Notes: generated from the letters alone by a model not told the origin. DNA of 50,170 nt from an uncultured Eubacteriales bacterium (GCA_902790495.1 CADASK010000011.1:1-50170), one strand, 5' to 3'; counted from the first letter of the stretch, positions 18,055 through 27,228 are shown. Numbers and translations: made by a program.

Positions 18055-18582
18055 TCAAGTTTCAGTTGAGCTGTCCGCTCTCAGCACCGGGCCGAGGGCA
18101 GCGCCCCATTCGTCGCACAGTCTGTCCAGGGAAAACACTGCGTTGGCGGGGCTGGAGGAGGGCAGACAGGTGGCTTCAATGCCCAGGCGCGGCAGCAGGT
18201 ACTTGTCATACAGGCGCGCGGCGGTCTTGCCGTTGACGAAGATGTGGCGGCCCACCTGGCTGCCGTCGAGGATCGGGCGCAGCTCGGCGGGCTCCACGTC
18301 CCGGATGGAGCTGTCCGACGAGCCCACGATGGTGCAGGCCTCCAGCACGTCGTACAGGGCGATGCGGTTCCGCTCCAGAAAGGCCGCGCGCTCGGGCACG
18401 GTCAGGGGCGTATCCTCCCCGCACAGCCGCGCCATCACCGGCCAGAAGCGGTTCTGCGGATGTCCGTAGAAAAACGCCTGCGCCCTGGACTTGACCGAAG
18501 GAAAGCTGCCCAGGATCAGCAGGCGGGAGTCCGCACGGTAGAAGGGCGGAAAGCCGTGGGTCACCCGCTGCCGCTCAGCCAT
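18055..18582 (-). CDS. DNA-deoxyinosine / uracil-DNA glycosylase family protein
   Basis: The 175-aa protein belongs to the uracil-DNA glycosylase superfamily, resembling the hypoxanthine-type branch. LILGSFPSVKSRAQAFFYGHPQNRFWPVM (about 18-46) holds motif 1 (GSFPS) with the following GHPQNRFW. A segment HIFVNGKTAARLY (about 115-127) and CLPSSSPAN (about 143-151) form motif 2. It would remove deaminated bases from DNA at the start of base excision repair. ATG at 18582, behind GAGGG with a 5-nt gap, overlaps the aroQ stop by 8 bp, so it is coupled to aroQ. An upstream TTG at 18594 is less likely. Substrate preference is inferred from motif resemblance. Confidence 0.88.
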   Translation of the reverse strand: MAERQRVTHGFPPFYRADSRLLILGSFPSVKSRAQAFFYGHPQNRFWPVMARLCGEDTPLTVPERAAFLERNRIALYDVLEACTIVGSSDSSIRDVEPAELRPILDGSQVGRHIFVNGKTAARLYDKYLLPRLGIEATCLPSSSPANAVFSLDRLCDEWGAALGPVLRADSSTET

Positions 18583-19015
18583 GGGAGCCCTCAAGGTAGC
18601 GCAGGGCCATCAGGTAGCCCTCAAAGCCGAAGCCCGCGATCTGCCCGACGCAGGACGCGGCGGTCAGGGAGACGTGGCGGAACTCCTCGCGGGCGTGCAC
18701 GTTGCTCATGTGCACCTCCACGGTGGGAATCGGCACGGAGGCGATGGCGTCCCGCAGGGCCACGGAGGTGTGGGTGTAGCCGCCGGGGTTGAAGATGATA
18801 CCGTCCAGGCCGTCCGCCCAGGCCTTCTGGATCGCGTCGATCAGCGCGCCCTCGTGGTTGGACTGGAAGCAGTCCACGCGGCATTCGAGGCGGTCGGCCT
18901 CGCGGGCGATCAGCTGCACCAGGGCGTCGTAGTTTTTGTCGCCGTAGACGGATTTTTCGCGGATGCCGGTCAGGTTGATGTTGGGGCCATTGAGAACAAG
19001 AAAGTGCTTCATCAT
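18575..19015 (-). CDS. aroQ: 3-dehydroquinate dehydratase, type II
   Basis: AroQ dehydrates 3-dehydroquinate to 3-dehydroshikimate in the shikimate pathway and acts as a dodecamer. The 146-aa size fits. LVLNGPNINLTGIREKSVYG (about 6-25) carries the flexible lid with catalytic Arg and Tyr. CFQSNHEGALIDAI (about 49-62), IIFNPGGYTHTSVALRDAI (about 74-92) and EVHMSNVHAREEFR (about 99-112) supply the remaining active-site residues, including His of VHMSN. Other shikimate genes are not nearby. It is first of a two-gene unit with the DNA glycosylase. Confidence 0.97.
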   Translation of the reverse strand: MMKHFLVLNGPNINLTGIREKSVYGDKNYDALVQLIAREADRLECRVDCFQSNHEGALIDAIQKAWADGLDGIIFNPGGYTHTSVALRDAIASVPIPTVEVHMSNVHAREEFRHVSLTAASCVGQIAGFGFEGYLMALRYLEGSHG

Positions 19016-19035
19016 AAGCCTCTTCTTTCGGAAGC

Positions 19036-19098
19036 AGGGTTCCGCGCCTGCGGGCGCGGGCAGGGGGCTTTGCGATCGCCCCCTGCACCCCTTCGCGC
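19036..19098 (+). repeat. Palindromic element E5
   Basis: CCGCGCC-TGCG-GGCGCGG then CAGGGGGC (19061-19068), TTTGCGATC, GCCCCCTG (19078-19085), with closing GGGT/ACCC. It is nearly identical to E4 and lies 27 bp after the DUF4956 stop, antisense to that gene. Confidence 0.88.
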
Positions 19099-19124
19099 CG
19101 CATACTTATACTGGTAAAGAAGCT

Positions 19125-19838
19125 TTACGCTCCCGCCTCCGTCTGGCAGGCGACGAGGGTCGCGTCGTACACGCCCTCGATGCCGAGGATGGCGGCCACC
19201 AGATCCTGGCGGTTGTCCAGGCGCACCTCCACGGTCATCTCCGAGCCGGTGCGGGTCACGGTCTTGGAGCGCAGGCGGCGGTGCTTCACCAGGCGGCGCA
19301 GCATCTCCTGGATGTCCAGCTCGGCGGCCTCGTCATAGTGGACCACCAGCAGGTAGTTGTTCGGGTTGGTGAAGTGCACAAAGGTGAGCACGAAGAGGAT
19401 CACCGCGATGCCCAGCGCCACGGCCAGGGCCACCACATACAGCCCCGCGCCCAGCAGGATGCCCATCGTCAGGGCCCAGAACATGTAGGCCGTGTCCAGC
19501 GGCTCCTTCACCGCGGTGCGGAAGCGCACGATGGACAGCGCGCCGACCATGCCCATAGACAGGGAGATGTCGCTCTTGATGCACATGACCACCGGGGTGG
19601 TGATCAGGGTGAGCATCACCAGGGTCAGGGAGAAGTTGGGGCTGTAGAGCACGCCGCGGTAGCACTTCTTGTAGGTGAAGGCCACCAGCAGGCCCATCAC
19701 CAGGCCGAGCAGCAGCGCCACCAGCACGTTGAAGGGCGTGAGGTGCTCGAACTGCTGGGCGAAGTAATCGCTCAGGCTGGCGTTGTTCTGCAGGATGGAC
19801 TTGGCGTTGATGGTGTCGGCCATGGCGACAGAGAACAT
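19125..19838 (-). CDS. DUF4956 membrane protein
   Basis: The 237-aa protein has about four membrane segments in residues 35-140 (FNVLVALLLGLVMGLLVAFTY, FSLTLVMLTLITTPVVMCI, YMFWALTMGILLGAGLYVVAL, ALGIAVILFVLTFVHF) and a soluble C-terminal domain of about 90 residues. The loop SMGMVGALSIVRFRTAVKEPLDTA matches the most conserved part of DUF4956. In many Clostridia these proteins neighbour CotH and VTC-type polyphosphate genes. Here the CotH gene lies upstream in the same direction, 77 bp away, but this gene has its own promoter. Function unknown. Confidence 0.88.
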   Translation of the reverse strand: MFSVAMADTINAKSILQNNASLSDYFAQQFEHLTPFNVLVALLLGLVMGLLVAFTYKKCYRGVLYSPNFSLTLVMLTLITTPVVMCIKSDISLSMGMVGALSIVRFRTAVKEPLDTAYMFWALTMGILLGAGLYVVALAVALGIAVILFVLTFVHFTNPNNYLLVVHYDEAAELDIQEMLRRLVKHRRLRSKTVTRTGSEMTVEVRLDNRQDLVAAILGIEGVYDATLVACQTEAGA

Positions 19839-19877
19839 AGGCTCTTTCCTCCGTTAAGGTCGGTTGGGTACGCGGTT

Positions 19878-19906
19878 ATCATAGCACAGTTTCAATCGTG
19901 GAACAA
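19878..19906 (-). promoter_or_regulatory. Promoter of DUF4956 gene
   Basis: Minus strand TTGTTC (19901-19906), 17 bp, TATGAT (19878-19883), 40 bp upstream of the start, which has GGAGG nine bases before ATG. Confidence 0.65.
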
Positions 19907-19914
19907 GGAGCGGC

Positions 19915-22900
19915 TCAATATGCTCCTTCCGCAAATTCAGGCTGCGGCCCGAAATACATGAACATATCGGAATTGCTCAGGCTGAAGGCATCCTTGATAT
20001 ACCCCCACAGCAACCGCGGCCGCTTCCTGCACACGTTGCGCAGGCGCTCCACGCGGCTCTCCCAGTAGCGGTAAGCGCCGTCGGCGGTGGTGGGCACCTC
20101 GGTGATGACCATCTTGTCGTTCTCCTCGCCCCAGCGGTTCCAGTGCAGCTGCATCTCGGGTTTGATGATCTCCACCAGCTGATCCAGCAGCGTCAGCATG
20201 AACTCCGAGGTGAAGTGCTTGTACACGTCCGCCAAGCGGGTCAGGAACTTGTCCTTGTACTCCGGCACCGAGAGCAGGGCGCGGAAGACCGTGTTGTCGA
20301 TCTTCATCTGGCCCATGCCGCTGGCCTTGGTGTAGCTCTTGGGGCTGTCGAAGGACGAGGTGTACAGGCCGTAGTCCGCGTCGTACCAGATCCAGCGCCA
20401 CTTGCTGTCCGCGCCCTTGAGGCGGTAGAAGCGCGTGTTGCCGATGTCGGAGTTGCCCACGAACATCTCCAGCGCCATGTACTCAAACAGGTTGTCCACG
20501 TCCACGTTGTCCAGGATGTACTGCAGGTCCTCCGGATTCTTCGCGGGGTTGCTCTTCTTCACCTTCGCGATGAAGGCCTGCCACTCCTTGCGGTCGCTGC
20601 GGGTGCCGAACTTCAGCGAGCCGCTGCCCTGGAGGATCACCATCTGATCCGCCTGGCTCAGGTCGAGGCCCTCGTGCTGGGCCACGAAGAAGCGGTCGAC
20701 GCGCTCGCGCATGTTCATGTGGCCCCAGTACACGCCGTTGATGTAGACCACCACCGGGTTCCAGGCCTGGTGGATGATGGAGGTGCCGTAGGCATCCAGC
20801 ATGCGGGACTGGAAGCCGTCCTGCAGCCGCGTCCACATACAGTCGTTGCCGCTGTTGCGCAGCACGAAGGACTTGTACTCGGTGTAGGGCCGGTCGTCGA
20901 AGAGCTTGGCCGGGAAGGTCTTGGCCCCGTAGACCGACTTAGCCCGGAACTTCATGCTCTTCTGGGGCATGTCCAGGGAGTAGTCGCCCATGAGCTTGAA
21001 GCCCGCGTCCTGGTTGAGCACCTGGGTGCCGTCCAGCTGATAGAACTCCACGTGCACGTCCCGGTAGAAGCTCTTGCCGAACTCGCGGTAGATCGTGTTC
21101 TTGAAGGGCAGCTTGCCGGCCTCCTTCACCACGTTGTCGCCGGTAACGAGCATGCCGTCGGTGGGGTTCCACAGCACATCCGGGTCGCACACCAGGGAGA
21201 CGATGGGCAGGGTGTGGTAGGTGTTGATGAAGTAGGAGCCGGTGAGGATGGTCGAGGGCCGGATGTCCAGGCCGCTGTCGGAATAGGCGCGGGCACGGAT
21301 GATGCCGGTGAAGTTCATCTCGATGCTCTCGCCCTTGTAGACCGTGGACTGCTGGGTCGGGATGGAGCCGTCGGTGGTGTAGTACACGGTGCAGCCCTCG
21401 GGCACCTGAATGCCCGTGGTGATGGTCGAGTAGTACAGCCCCGGGGCCGTGGTGAAGCCGGGGGCCTCCGCGTAGCCCCGGAAGCCCGTGGCGGCGTTCT
21501 GCGCGCCGGGGGTCACAGCGTCATAATAAAAAAAGCCCAGAGCGCCAAGGGTGCGGCCATAGGAGATATCCGAGGGGATTTCCGGCAGCACCAGCTTGTC
21601 CAGAACGCGGCCCGCCGGGTCGCACAGGCAGATGGTCTCCCCGCCCGCCCGCTTCACCTTGTAGTTGGTGTGCAGCACGGAGGCCGCGGAGGTGGAATTG
21701 CCGCCGTCGCAGAGGATCACCTTGTACTCCCCCGGGCCGATGCGCGTGCCGGCGGGAAACTGCCAGCGGCGCGGCCTGTTGATGTGATCGCTCAGGCCGT
21801 AGCCGCTCAGGTCGACGGTGTCCGCGGAGGCGTTGTAGATCTCCACCCAGTCCACGAAGGTGGTATCATCCACCACCTTCGTGGCGCTGTTGGAGGCCAT
21901 CACCTCGCTGATGTAGACCCCCAGCTTGTTGCGGCGGCGCATGTCCTGATCCGCGCCGGTGATGTCGCTGTTGTCCCGGCCGGGCGTGGCCAGGCTGTGC
22001 ACGGTGAAAAGACCGTTGGGCTCCCGCGCCCAGGAGGCGTCCTCCGGCAGGTTGTCAATGGCGACCCGGTCGAGGATGCGCCCGCGGGAATCGGCCAGCA
22101 CCACGGTGTCCATCTCCGCGCTGATGCGGAAGTTGCTGTGGGGCACGGAGGTGGGATCGTCCCGGCGGTCCTTGCCGGAGCAGAACACCACATAGTAGCC
22201 GTGGGGCACGATGATCGCGCCGTCGGGGAAGCGCCACTGCAGCGGCTTCGACTCCTTGTCCGAGAGGGCGAAATTGTCCAGGGAGATGGTCTGGTCGGTG
22301 GTGTTGTACAGCTCGATCCAGTCGGAGAACTCGCCGTCCTCGTCGGGCAGGCCGCTCTTGGCGTCCGCCATCACCTCGTTGATGATGATCGCGCTGTCGC
22401 TGACCATGGTATCCTGGCGGTAGGCCTCGTTGCCGGAGACGCTGTTGGGATAGCCCGGGGAATACCAGCTGACCTCGCTGAAGCTGCCGTCCTCCCCCAG
22501 GGCCCAGGAGGTGTCACTGCCCAGGATGTGGTAGGTCACCGAGTCGATGAGGAAGGCGCTGGGGTCATAGAGGTAGACGCTCTCGCCCACGGAGGAGAGC
22601 TTGAACTTGGCGTGCAGCGGGCGGTTGCGCTCCGCCTGGTTGGTATTGTCGCAGAAGACGATCACGCGCCCCTCGCTCTCCAGGGTGATGGCCGGGAAAA
22701 GGAAGCGGATGGAATCGCCGCGGTCGCTCAGGCCTACGCCCTCGAGGTTGATGGGGTGGTCGGAGGAATTCCAGATCTCCACCCAGTCGCCGAAGGCGCC
22801 GTTCTCATCGGGCACGGCGGTGTGGTTGGAGGGCATGATCTCGCTGATGCGCAGGCCGTCATAGTTCCTGTCGTGGGACGCCGCACCCTCGACCACGCCG

Positions 22901-23091
22901 CTGTCGGAGCCCGAGGTATAATAGGCGCGGGTCTGGGGCTGCTTGGGCGTCGCCAGCACGAGCAGGACCATGGCCGCTGCCAGCACGGCCAGGGGGATGA
23001 TCAGCGCCGCGCGCCGCTTCTTCTTAGGCCGCGGCAGGTTCTGCGTCCTGTCCTCCCGCTGGCGGCTGCGCCGGTTGGGCTGCTGGTTCAT
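19915..23091 (-). CDS. Large CotH-kinase family protein with three lamin-tail domains, membrane-anchored
   Basis: The 1058-aa protein has a basic cytoplasmic N-terminus (residues 1-28, Arg/Lys/Gln rich) and one membrane anchor (AALIIPLAVLAAAMVLLVLA). Three lamin-tail domains follow: GLRISEIMPSNHTA near 78, AIIINEVMADAKSG near 235 and GVYISEVMASNSAT near 390. Each continues with DWVE/DWIE and a DLSGYGLSD-like turn. A chitobiase-like beta domain (about 545-620, YYTTDGSIPT) precedes the CotH domain (about 630-1000) with NGVYWGHMNMRERVDRFFVAQ. The domain order matches that of the CotH protein at 13725, with two more lamin-tail units. An extracellular kinase-like role is inferred from the family only. 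Confidence 0.88.
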   Translation of the reverse strand: MNQQPNRRSRQREDRTQNLPRPKKKRRAALIIPLAVLAAAMVLLVLATPKQPQTRAYYTSGSDSGVVEGAASHDRNYDGLRISEIMPSNHTAVPDENGAFGDWVEIWNSSDHPINLEGVGLSDRGDSIRFLFPAITLESEGRVIVFCDNTNQAERNRPLHAKFKLSSVGESVYLYDPSAFLIDSVTYHILGSDTSWALGEDGSFSEVSWYSPGYPNSVSGNEAYRQDTMVSDSAIIINEVMADAKSGLPDEDGEFSDWIELYNTTDQTISLDNFALSDKESKPLQWRFPDGAIIVPHGYYVVFCSGKDRRDDPTSVPHSNFRISAEMDTVVLADSRGRILDRVAIDNLPEDASWAREPNGLFTVHSLATPGRDNSDITGADQDMRRRNKLGVYISEVMASNSATKVVDDTTFVDWVEIYNASADTVDLSGYGLSDHINRPRRWQFPAGTRIGPGEYKVILCDGGNSTSAASVLHTNYKVKRAGGETICLCDPAGRVLDKLVLPEIPSDISYGRTLGALGFFYYDAVTPGAQNAATGFRGYAEAPGFTTAPGLYYSTITTGIQVPEGCTVYYTTDGSIPTQQSTVYKGESIEMNFTGIIRARAYSDSGLDIRPSTILTGSYFINTYHTLPIVSLVCDPDVLWNPTDGMLVTGDNVVKEAGKLPFKNTIYREFGKSFYRDVHVEFYQLDGTQVLNQDAGFKLMGDYSLDMPQKSMKFRAKSVYGAKTFPAKLFDDRPYTEYKSFVLRNSGNDCMWTRLQDGFQSRMLDAYGTSIIHQAWNPVVVYINGVYWGHMNMRERVDRFFVAQHEGLDLSQADQMVILQGSGSLKFGTRSDRKEWQAFIAKVKKSNPAKNPEDLQYILDNVDVDNLFEYMALEMFVGNSDIGNTRFYRLKGADSKWRWIWYDADYGLYTSSFDSPKSYTKASGMGQMKIDNTVFRALLSVPEYKDKFLTRLADVYKHFTSEFMLTLLDQLVEIIKPEMQLHWNRWGEENDKMVITEVPTTADGAYRYWESRVERLRNVCRKRPRLLWGYIKDAFSLSNSDMFMYFGPQPEFAEGAY

Positions 23092-23174
23092 AAAGCACTC
23101 CTTTTATCTGTCTCACGGCGGGCACCTGTCCGCCGCATCCTCTCATCACAAGCCGGGGATTGCTCCCCTGCGCC

Positions 23175-23203
23175 ATTCTATCACACTTTGCGCGGCGGCG
23201 CAA
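23175..23203 (-). promoter_or_regulatory. Promoter of large CotH gene
   Basis: Minus strand TTGCGC (23198-23203), 17 bp, TAGAAT (23175-23180), 84 bp upstream of ATG, which has AAAGGAG nearby. Confidence 0.7.
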
Positions 23204-23235
23204 CCGGCACCGCAGAGCCCGCTGGGCGCGGCCCC

Positions 23236-23264
23236 TTGCCAGAAAAGCCGACCTGTGCTACACT
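23236..23264 (+). promoter_or_regulatory. Promoter of DUF1292-engB unit
   Basis: TTGCCA (23236-23241), 17 bp, TACACT (23259-23264), divergent from the CotH promoter. Confidence 0.7.
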
Positions 23265-23348
23265 GCAAGCGCGCCCGGGCCCGGAGGACAGAGACCCGGA
23301 GGCATCGCCACGCCGAGCTGCGGCGTGAGGGAAGAACAGGAGGCCGCC

Positions 23349-23654
23349 ATGAGCGACGATTGGGAAGACGAGCTGCCGGACACGGACATCGAGGACGAGG
23401 ACCTCATCATCCTCACCGACGACGAGGGCGAGGACGTGCCCTTCCGCTGCCTGGCGCAGCTGGAGCTGAACGGCAAGACCTACGCCGTGCTCTGTGACGC
23501 GGAGGACGAGAACAGCGTGATGATCTTCCGCACCGAGGAGGATGAAAACGGCGAGATCAGCTACTCCGCCGTGGAGGACGAGGACGAGTGCGACGACGTG
23601 TTTTATACGTTTGAGGCTGAAATCGACGACTATGAGTTTGGGCCTGCTGAATAG
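23349..23654 (+). CDS. DUF1292 family acidic protein
   Basis: The 101-aa protein is very acidic, with Asp and Glu making up well over a third of it. It carries the DUF1292 core: LIILTDDEGEDVPFRCLAQLELNGKTYAVLCDAEDEN (about 20-56), a small beta-rich unit common in Bacillota and often described as YrzB-like. It begins at ATG 23349 behind CAGGAGG; upstream codons in the frame are not preceded by a ribosome site. The engB start follows after 7 bp. No function is known; binding to basic partners such as ribosomal proteins is only a guess from charge and the engB neighbour. Confidence 0.88.
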   Translation: MSDDWEDELPDTDIEDEDLIILTDDEGEDVPFRCLAQLELNGKTYAVLCDAEDENSVMIFRTEEDENGEISYSAVEDEDECDDVFYTFEAEIDDYEFGPAE

Positions 23655-23661
23655 GAGTAAC

Positions 23662-24255
23662 ATGGAAATCAAGAAAGCGGAATTCATCACCTCCATGGCG
23701 AGCTACGGGGCCTTTAGCGGCCGCGGGCTGAAGCAGATCGCCGTGGTGGGCAAGAGCAACGTGGGCAAGAGCAGCCTCATCAACCGCATCTGCAACCGCC
23801 AGAAGCTGGCCCGCACGAGCGCGACGCCGGGCAAAACGCGGCTGATCAACGTCTTCCTGCTCAACGGGAGCTTTCACCTGATCGACCTGCCGGGCTACGG
23901 CTACGCGAAGGTGGACAAGCAGGAGAAGGCCCGCTGGGGCCAGATGATGACGGACTACTTTGAGCAGGCGGGCGAGCTGTGCCACGTGCTGACGCTGGTG
24001 GACATCCGTCACGAGCCCACCCAGGACGACATCCAGATGAACCAGTACCTGCGCCAGATGGGCATCCCCTTCACGGTGGTGGCCACCAAGGCCGACAAAA
24101 TCAGCCGCGGCGCGAGGCAGAAGAACCTGGCCCCCATCTGCCGGGCCCTGCTCGTGCAGCCCTGGGAGGTCATCTGCTTCTCCAGCGAGGACGGCACCGG
24201 CAAGGAGCAGCTGCTGGACGTGATGGAGAAGGCCCTGGCGGAGGAAGAAGCCTGA
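23662..24255 (+). CDS. engB: Ribosome biogenesis GTPase YsxC/EngB
   Basis: EngB is a small GTPase needed for late 50S subunit assembly. The 197-aa protein has G1 GKSNVGKSSLINRI (about 30-43), G2 region ATPGKTRLIN, G3 DLPGYGYAKV (about 76-85) and G4 TKADKI (about 143-148). The N-terminal leader MEIKKAEFITSMASYGAF is typical. The start ATG at 23662 has AGGAG five bases upstream. It is co-transcribed with the DUF1292 gene. Usual partner genes (lon, clpX) are absent. Confidence 0.97.
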   Translation: MEIKKAEFITSMASYGAFSGRGLKQIAVVGKSNVGKSSLINRICNRQKLARTSATPGKTRLINVFLLNGSFHLIDLPGYGYAKVDKQEKARWGQMMTDYFEQAGELCHVLTLVDIRHEPTQDDIQMNQYLRQMGIPFTVVATKADKISRGARQKNLAPICRALLVQPWEVICFSSEDGTGKEQLLDVMEKALAEEEA

Positions 24256-24296
24256 TGCTTTTCTCAAATAGGACTGCCAAATCAAAACGCTTGCCG

Positions 24297-24356
24297 CGAA
24301 GGGGTCCCGGGGGCGATCGCAAAGCCCCCGGGTCGGCCCGCAGGCCGAAATCTCTT
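24297..24356 (-). repeat. Palindromic element E6
   Basis: CCCGGGGGC (24306-24314), GATCGCAAA, GCCCCCGGG (24324-24332), then TCGGCC-CGCA-GGCCGA (24333-24348). Both stems are perfect and use arm sequences different from E3-E5. It lies about 40 bp after the engB stop, in the same relative orientation as other copies. Confidence 0.85.
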
Positions 24357-24410
24357 TGGGAAAGATGAAGCTTTCTAAACTGAGAATTGTATGAGATTCA
24401 AGATAGGACA

Positions 24411-24448
24411 GAACTGTTTCCGGGAAGACCGGAGGCGGTTCTTTTTTT
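24411..24448 (+). terminator. Terminator of DUF1292-engB unit
   Basis: GAACTGTTTCCGG pairs imperfectly with CCGGAGGCGGTTC around GAAGA and is followed by seven Ts. Confidence 0.8.
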
Positions 24449-24502
24449 GCGCCATGATGATTTCATCACGGCGGCTGCAGGAAAATCATACCAATTATGC
24501 TA

Positions 24503-24531
24503 TTGCGGGAAACGCGCGCAAAGAATATAAT
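24503..24531 (+). promoter_or_regulatory. Promoter of LRR protein gene
   Basis: TTGCGG (24503-24508), 17 bp, TATAAT (24526-24531). The leader of about 95 nt contains the palindrome CCGATCGATCGG (24605-24616) just before the ribosome site. Confidence 0.85.
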
Positions 24532-24632
24532 GGAAACAGAGCCTGACCGCACTGACCCGACCGAACCGTTTGACAGCTGAATCATTTGTGTATGAAGGAA
24601 TCCGACCGATCGATCGGAAAGGGTGGCAAACC

Positions 24633-27203
24633 ATGAAAAAATGGATAGGACTCCTGGCACTGACCATAGCCCTTGGGCTTTGGGTCTGCTGTTCCGCCAT
24701 GGCGGACAGCTCTGACTATGTCGTGGAGAACGGCGTGCTTACCGCATACACCGGCACGGCTGCAGACGTCGTCATCCCCGGCGACCTGGGCGTCCGCGTG
24801 ATCGGGCCCCACGCCTTTGAAAACAATACGACCCTCCAAACGGTGGCCTTGCCACTCAACGTGCGGGAGATCGGCGCCCACGCCTTCCGCTCGTGCACCC
24901 AGCTCAAGAGTATCAACTTCCCGGCGCAGCTGACCAAATTGGGGGAATATGCCTTTGCGGACTGCCGCGCCCTGACAGCAGCCGATTTACAATACTATGT
25001 CCGTGACATCCCCTTCAGCTGCTTTTTCGGCTGCACGTCTCTGACCAACGTCAAGCTGCCGGACTATATTGAGAGCATTCAGATGAGCGCCTTCGGCGGC
25101 TGCACCAGACTGACCAGCGTCACGCTGAAGCCCAGCATCAGCTTCATTGCGAATACGGCCTTTCCCAGCAGCCTCACGCACGTTTACTGCACCAACGGAA
25201 GCTATGCGCATCAATGGGTTCTGCAAAGAAACGCCGCGGGCATGAACATCATGGTCGTCTCCATGTTTCCATATGTCATCCAGAACGGTGTCCTGAAGGA
25301 GTACAACGGCCTCGGCGGGGACGTGGTACTCCCTGCCGACAAGGGCATCACAGCCATCGGCTCGAACGCGTTTCTCCGAAACCCCATCGTCACCAGCGTA
25401 ACCGTGCCGGAGGGTGTCACACAGGTCAGTAGCTCTGCATTCCTCGAGTGTCCGAAGCTGCGGGAAATCATCATGCCCTCCACCCTGACAGCGATGGAGG
25501 CGCAAGCGATCAACGATTGCCCCGCTCTGGAATCCGTCGTCTTCCAGCCCGGCATCACACAGCTGACCAATGAGTGCATCTACAGATGCCCGCTGCTGAG
25601 CACCGCATCAGGATTTGTCGAGATCCCGGATACCGTCACGCAGCTCGATATGCCCTTTGCATACTCCGGCAAAGTCAGGGTGCGCTGCAACCTGGGAAGC
25701 GATGCGCATCAATGGTGCATAGACACAGATCGCACCGCGATCCTGCTCGACGCCCAGATGGATCATCAGACCCTCGTCAGCTATACCGGAACCCGGGAGA
25801 CCCTGTGGATCCCGGAGGAGCTGCAGCTCACCGCCATCGGCGACAACGCCTTCGCCGGCAACCAGTCCGTGCGGCATATCCATCTCCCCGACGGCATCAC
25901 CAGCATTGGCAAGGAAGCCTTCAAGGAGTGCAGACAGCTGCAGGACATCGCGCTGCCCGCCACCCTGACCAATATCGGCGAGTCGGCCTTCGTGAGCTGC
26001 AGCGCGCTGGAAGAGATGATCTTCCCCTCCGGCGTCACCTCTCTGCCCCTTCAGTGCGTCTCCTTCTGCAGCAGCCTCTCCTATGTCTACCTGCCGGACA
26101 CGCTGACCTCCATCGGCGACTTGGCCTTCCGCTGGTGCACGAGCCTGACGGAGCTGGCGCTGCCGGACAGTCTCACGCACCTTGGCGCATCGGTCTTTGC
26201 TTCCTCCGGCCTCACCAGCCTCGAATTCCCCGACAGCCTCGACACGATCCCGGGCGGCACATTCTTCGGATGCTCAGACCTGAGCAATGTCCGGGTTCCG
26301 GACAGCGTGCAGTCCATCGGGGATCACGCGTTTGACATTTACAACCCGGAGAATCTTTTGTTCTCCTGCAACGCGTCCAGCTACGCGGCGGAATGGGCCA
26401 TCGCGCACCAGTTCAGGGTCATTCCCCTGGACATGACGATCATCAACGGCGTGCTCACGGCATACACCGGTTACGCCTCCGAGGTCATCATCCCTGCCGG
26501 GCTTGGCGTCACCGCCATCGGAGACGAGGCTTTCGCGGACTGCCATGTCCGCTACGTGGAGATCCCCGAGGGCGTCACGTCCATCGGGCATTATGCCTTC
26601 CAGGCTTCACCGTATCTGGAGAGCGTGTCCCTGCCGGACAGCCTGACCTCGATGGGACGATGCGCCTTCATGGGGTGCACCTCGCTGGCCGCGATCAGCT
26701 TCCCCGCGGGCCTGGCGGAGATCCCGCAGATGGCCTTCTACAACTGCGTCTCCCTGATCGCCGCCACCTGCCCCAATTCCGAAGTGTCCATCGCGGGCGA
26801 TGCGTTTGAGGGCTGCCCCGAAAACGTCCTGACGTTCTATTGCAACAGCGATGAAAGCTCTGTGGCCGAGTACGCCTGGTCGCATCATTTCCTGGTGTTC
26901 GTCTTCACCCCGTTCGTCAACGCGGACTTCGTGCTGCCGCAAGGCCTGCGCACGGTGGAGGAGGAAGCCTTCGCCGGCCTGCCGGTGATCAGCGTGCAAT
27001 GCAATGACGGCCTGCAGACCATCGGGCCGCGCGCCTTCGCCGGCTGTGTCCGCATGCGGTACATCATCATCCCGTCCAGCGTGACCAGCGTCGCGCCGGA
27101 CGCCTTCGCCGGCTGCGACAAACGCCTGGTCATCATCGGCGTTCCCAACAGCAACGCGGAGGGCTTTGCCGACGCCCAGGGCTACAGGTTCCTTCACGAC
27201 TGA
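24633..27203 (+). CDS. Secreted BspA-like leucine-rich repeat protein (LRR_5)
   Basis: The 856-aa exported protein has a signal peptide (MKKWIGLLALTIALGLWVCCSAMADSS). The remainder is BspA-type LRR_5 repeats of about 23 residues with consensus L..I....F..C..L..I.LP..V. They are arranged in four blocks, each opened by a phrase such as VVENGVLTAYTGTAADVVIPGDLGVRVIG (about residues 30, 225, 385 and 605). Such proteins in gut Clostridia mediate surface or host contacts. No LPXTG, SH3b or cell-wall-binding tail is visible, so retention at the surface is unexplained. The ATG at 24633 is chosen over an upstream in-frame codon because it starts the signal peptide. The gene is monocistronic, between its own promoter and terminator. 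Confidence 0.9.
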   Translation: MKKWIGLLALTIALGLWVCCSAMADSSDYVVENGVLTAYTGTAADVVIPGDLGVRVIGPHAFENNTTLQTVALPLNVREIGAHAFRSCTQLKSINFPAQLTKLGEYAFADCRALTAADLQYYVRDIPFSCFFGCTSLTNVKLPDYIESIQMSAFGGCTRLTSVTLKPSISFIANTAFPSSLTHVYCTNGSYAHQWVLQRNAAGMNIMVVSMFPYVIQNGVLKEYNGLGGDVVLPADKGITAIGSNAFLRNPIVTSVTVPEGVTQVSSSAFLECPKLREIIMPSTLTAMEAQAINDCPALESVVFQPGITQLTNECIYRCPLLSTASGFVEIPDTVTQLDMPFAYSGKVRVRCNLGSDAHQWCIDTDRTAILLDAQMDHQTLVSYTGTRETLWIPEELQLTAIGDNAFAGNQSVRHIHLPDGITSIGKEAFKECRQLQDIALPATLTNIGESAFVSCSALEEMIFPSGVTSLPLQCVSFCSSLSYVYLPDTLTSIGDLAFRWCTSLTELALPDSLTHLGASVFASSGLTSLEFPDSLDTIPGGTFFGCSDLSNVRVPDSVQSIGDHAFDIYNPENLLFSCNASSYAAEWAIAHQFRVIPLDMTIINGVLTAYTGYASEVIIPAGLGVTAIGDEAFADCHVRYVEIPEGVTSIGHYAFQASPYLESVSLPDSLTSMGRCAFMGCTSLAAISFPAGLAEIPQMAFYNCVSLIAATCPNSEVSIAGDAFEGCPENVLTFYCNSDESSVAEYAWSHHFLVFVFTPFVNADFVLPQGLRTVEEEAFAGLPVISVQCNDGLQTIGPRAFAGCVRMRYIIIPSSVTSVAPDAFAGCDKRLVIIGVPNSNAEGFADAQGYRFLHD

Positions 27204-27228
27204 TCAATAGACTAAAGAATCTCACAGC

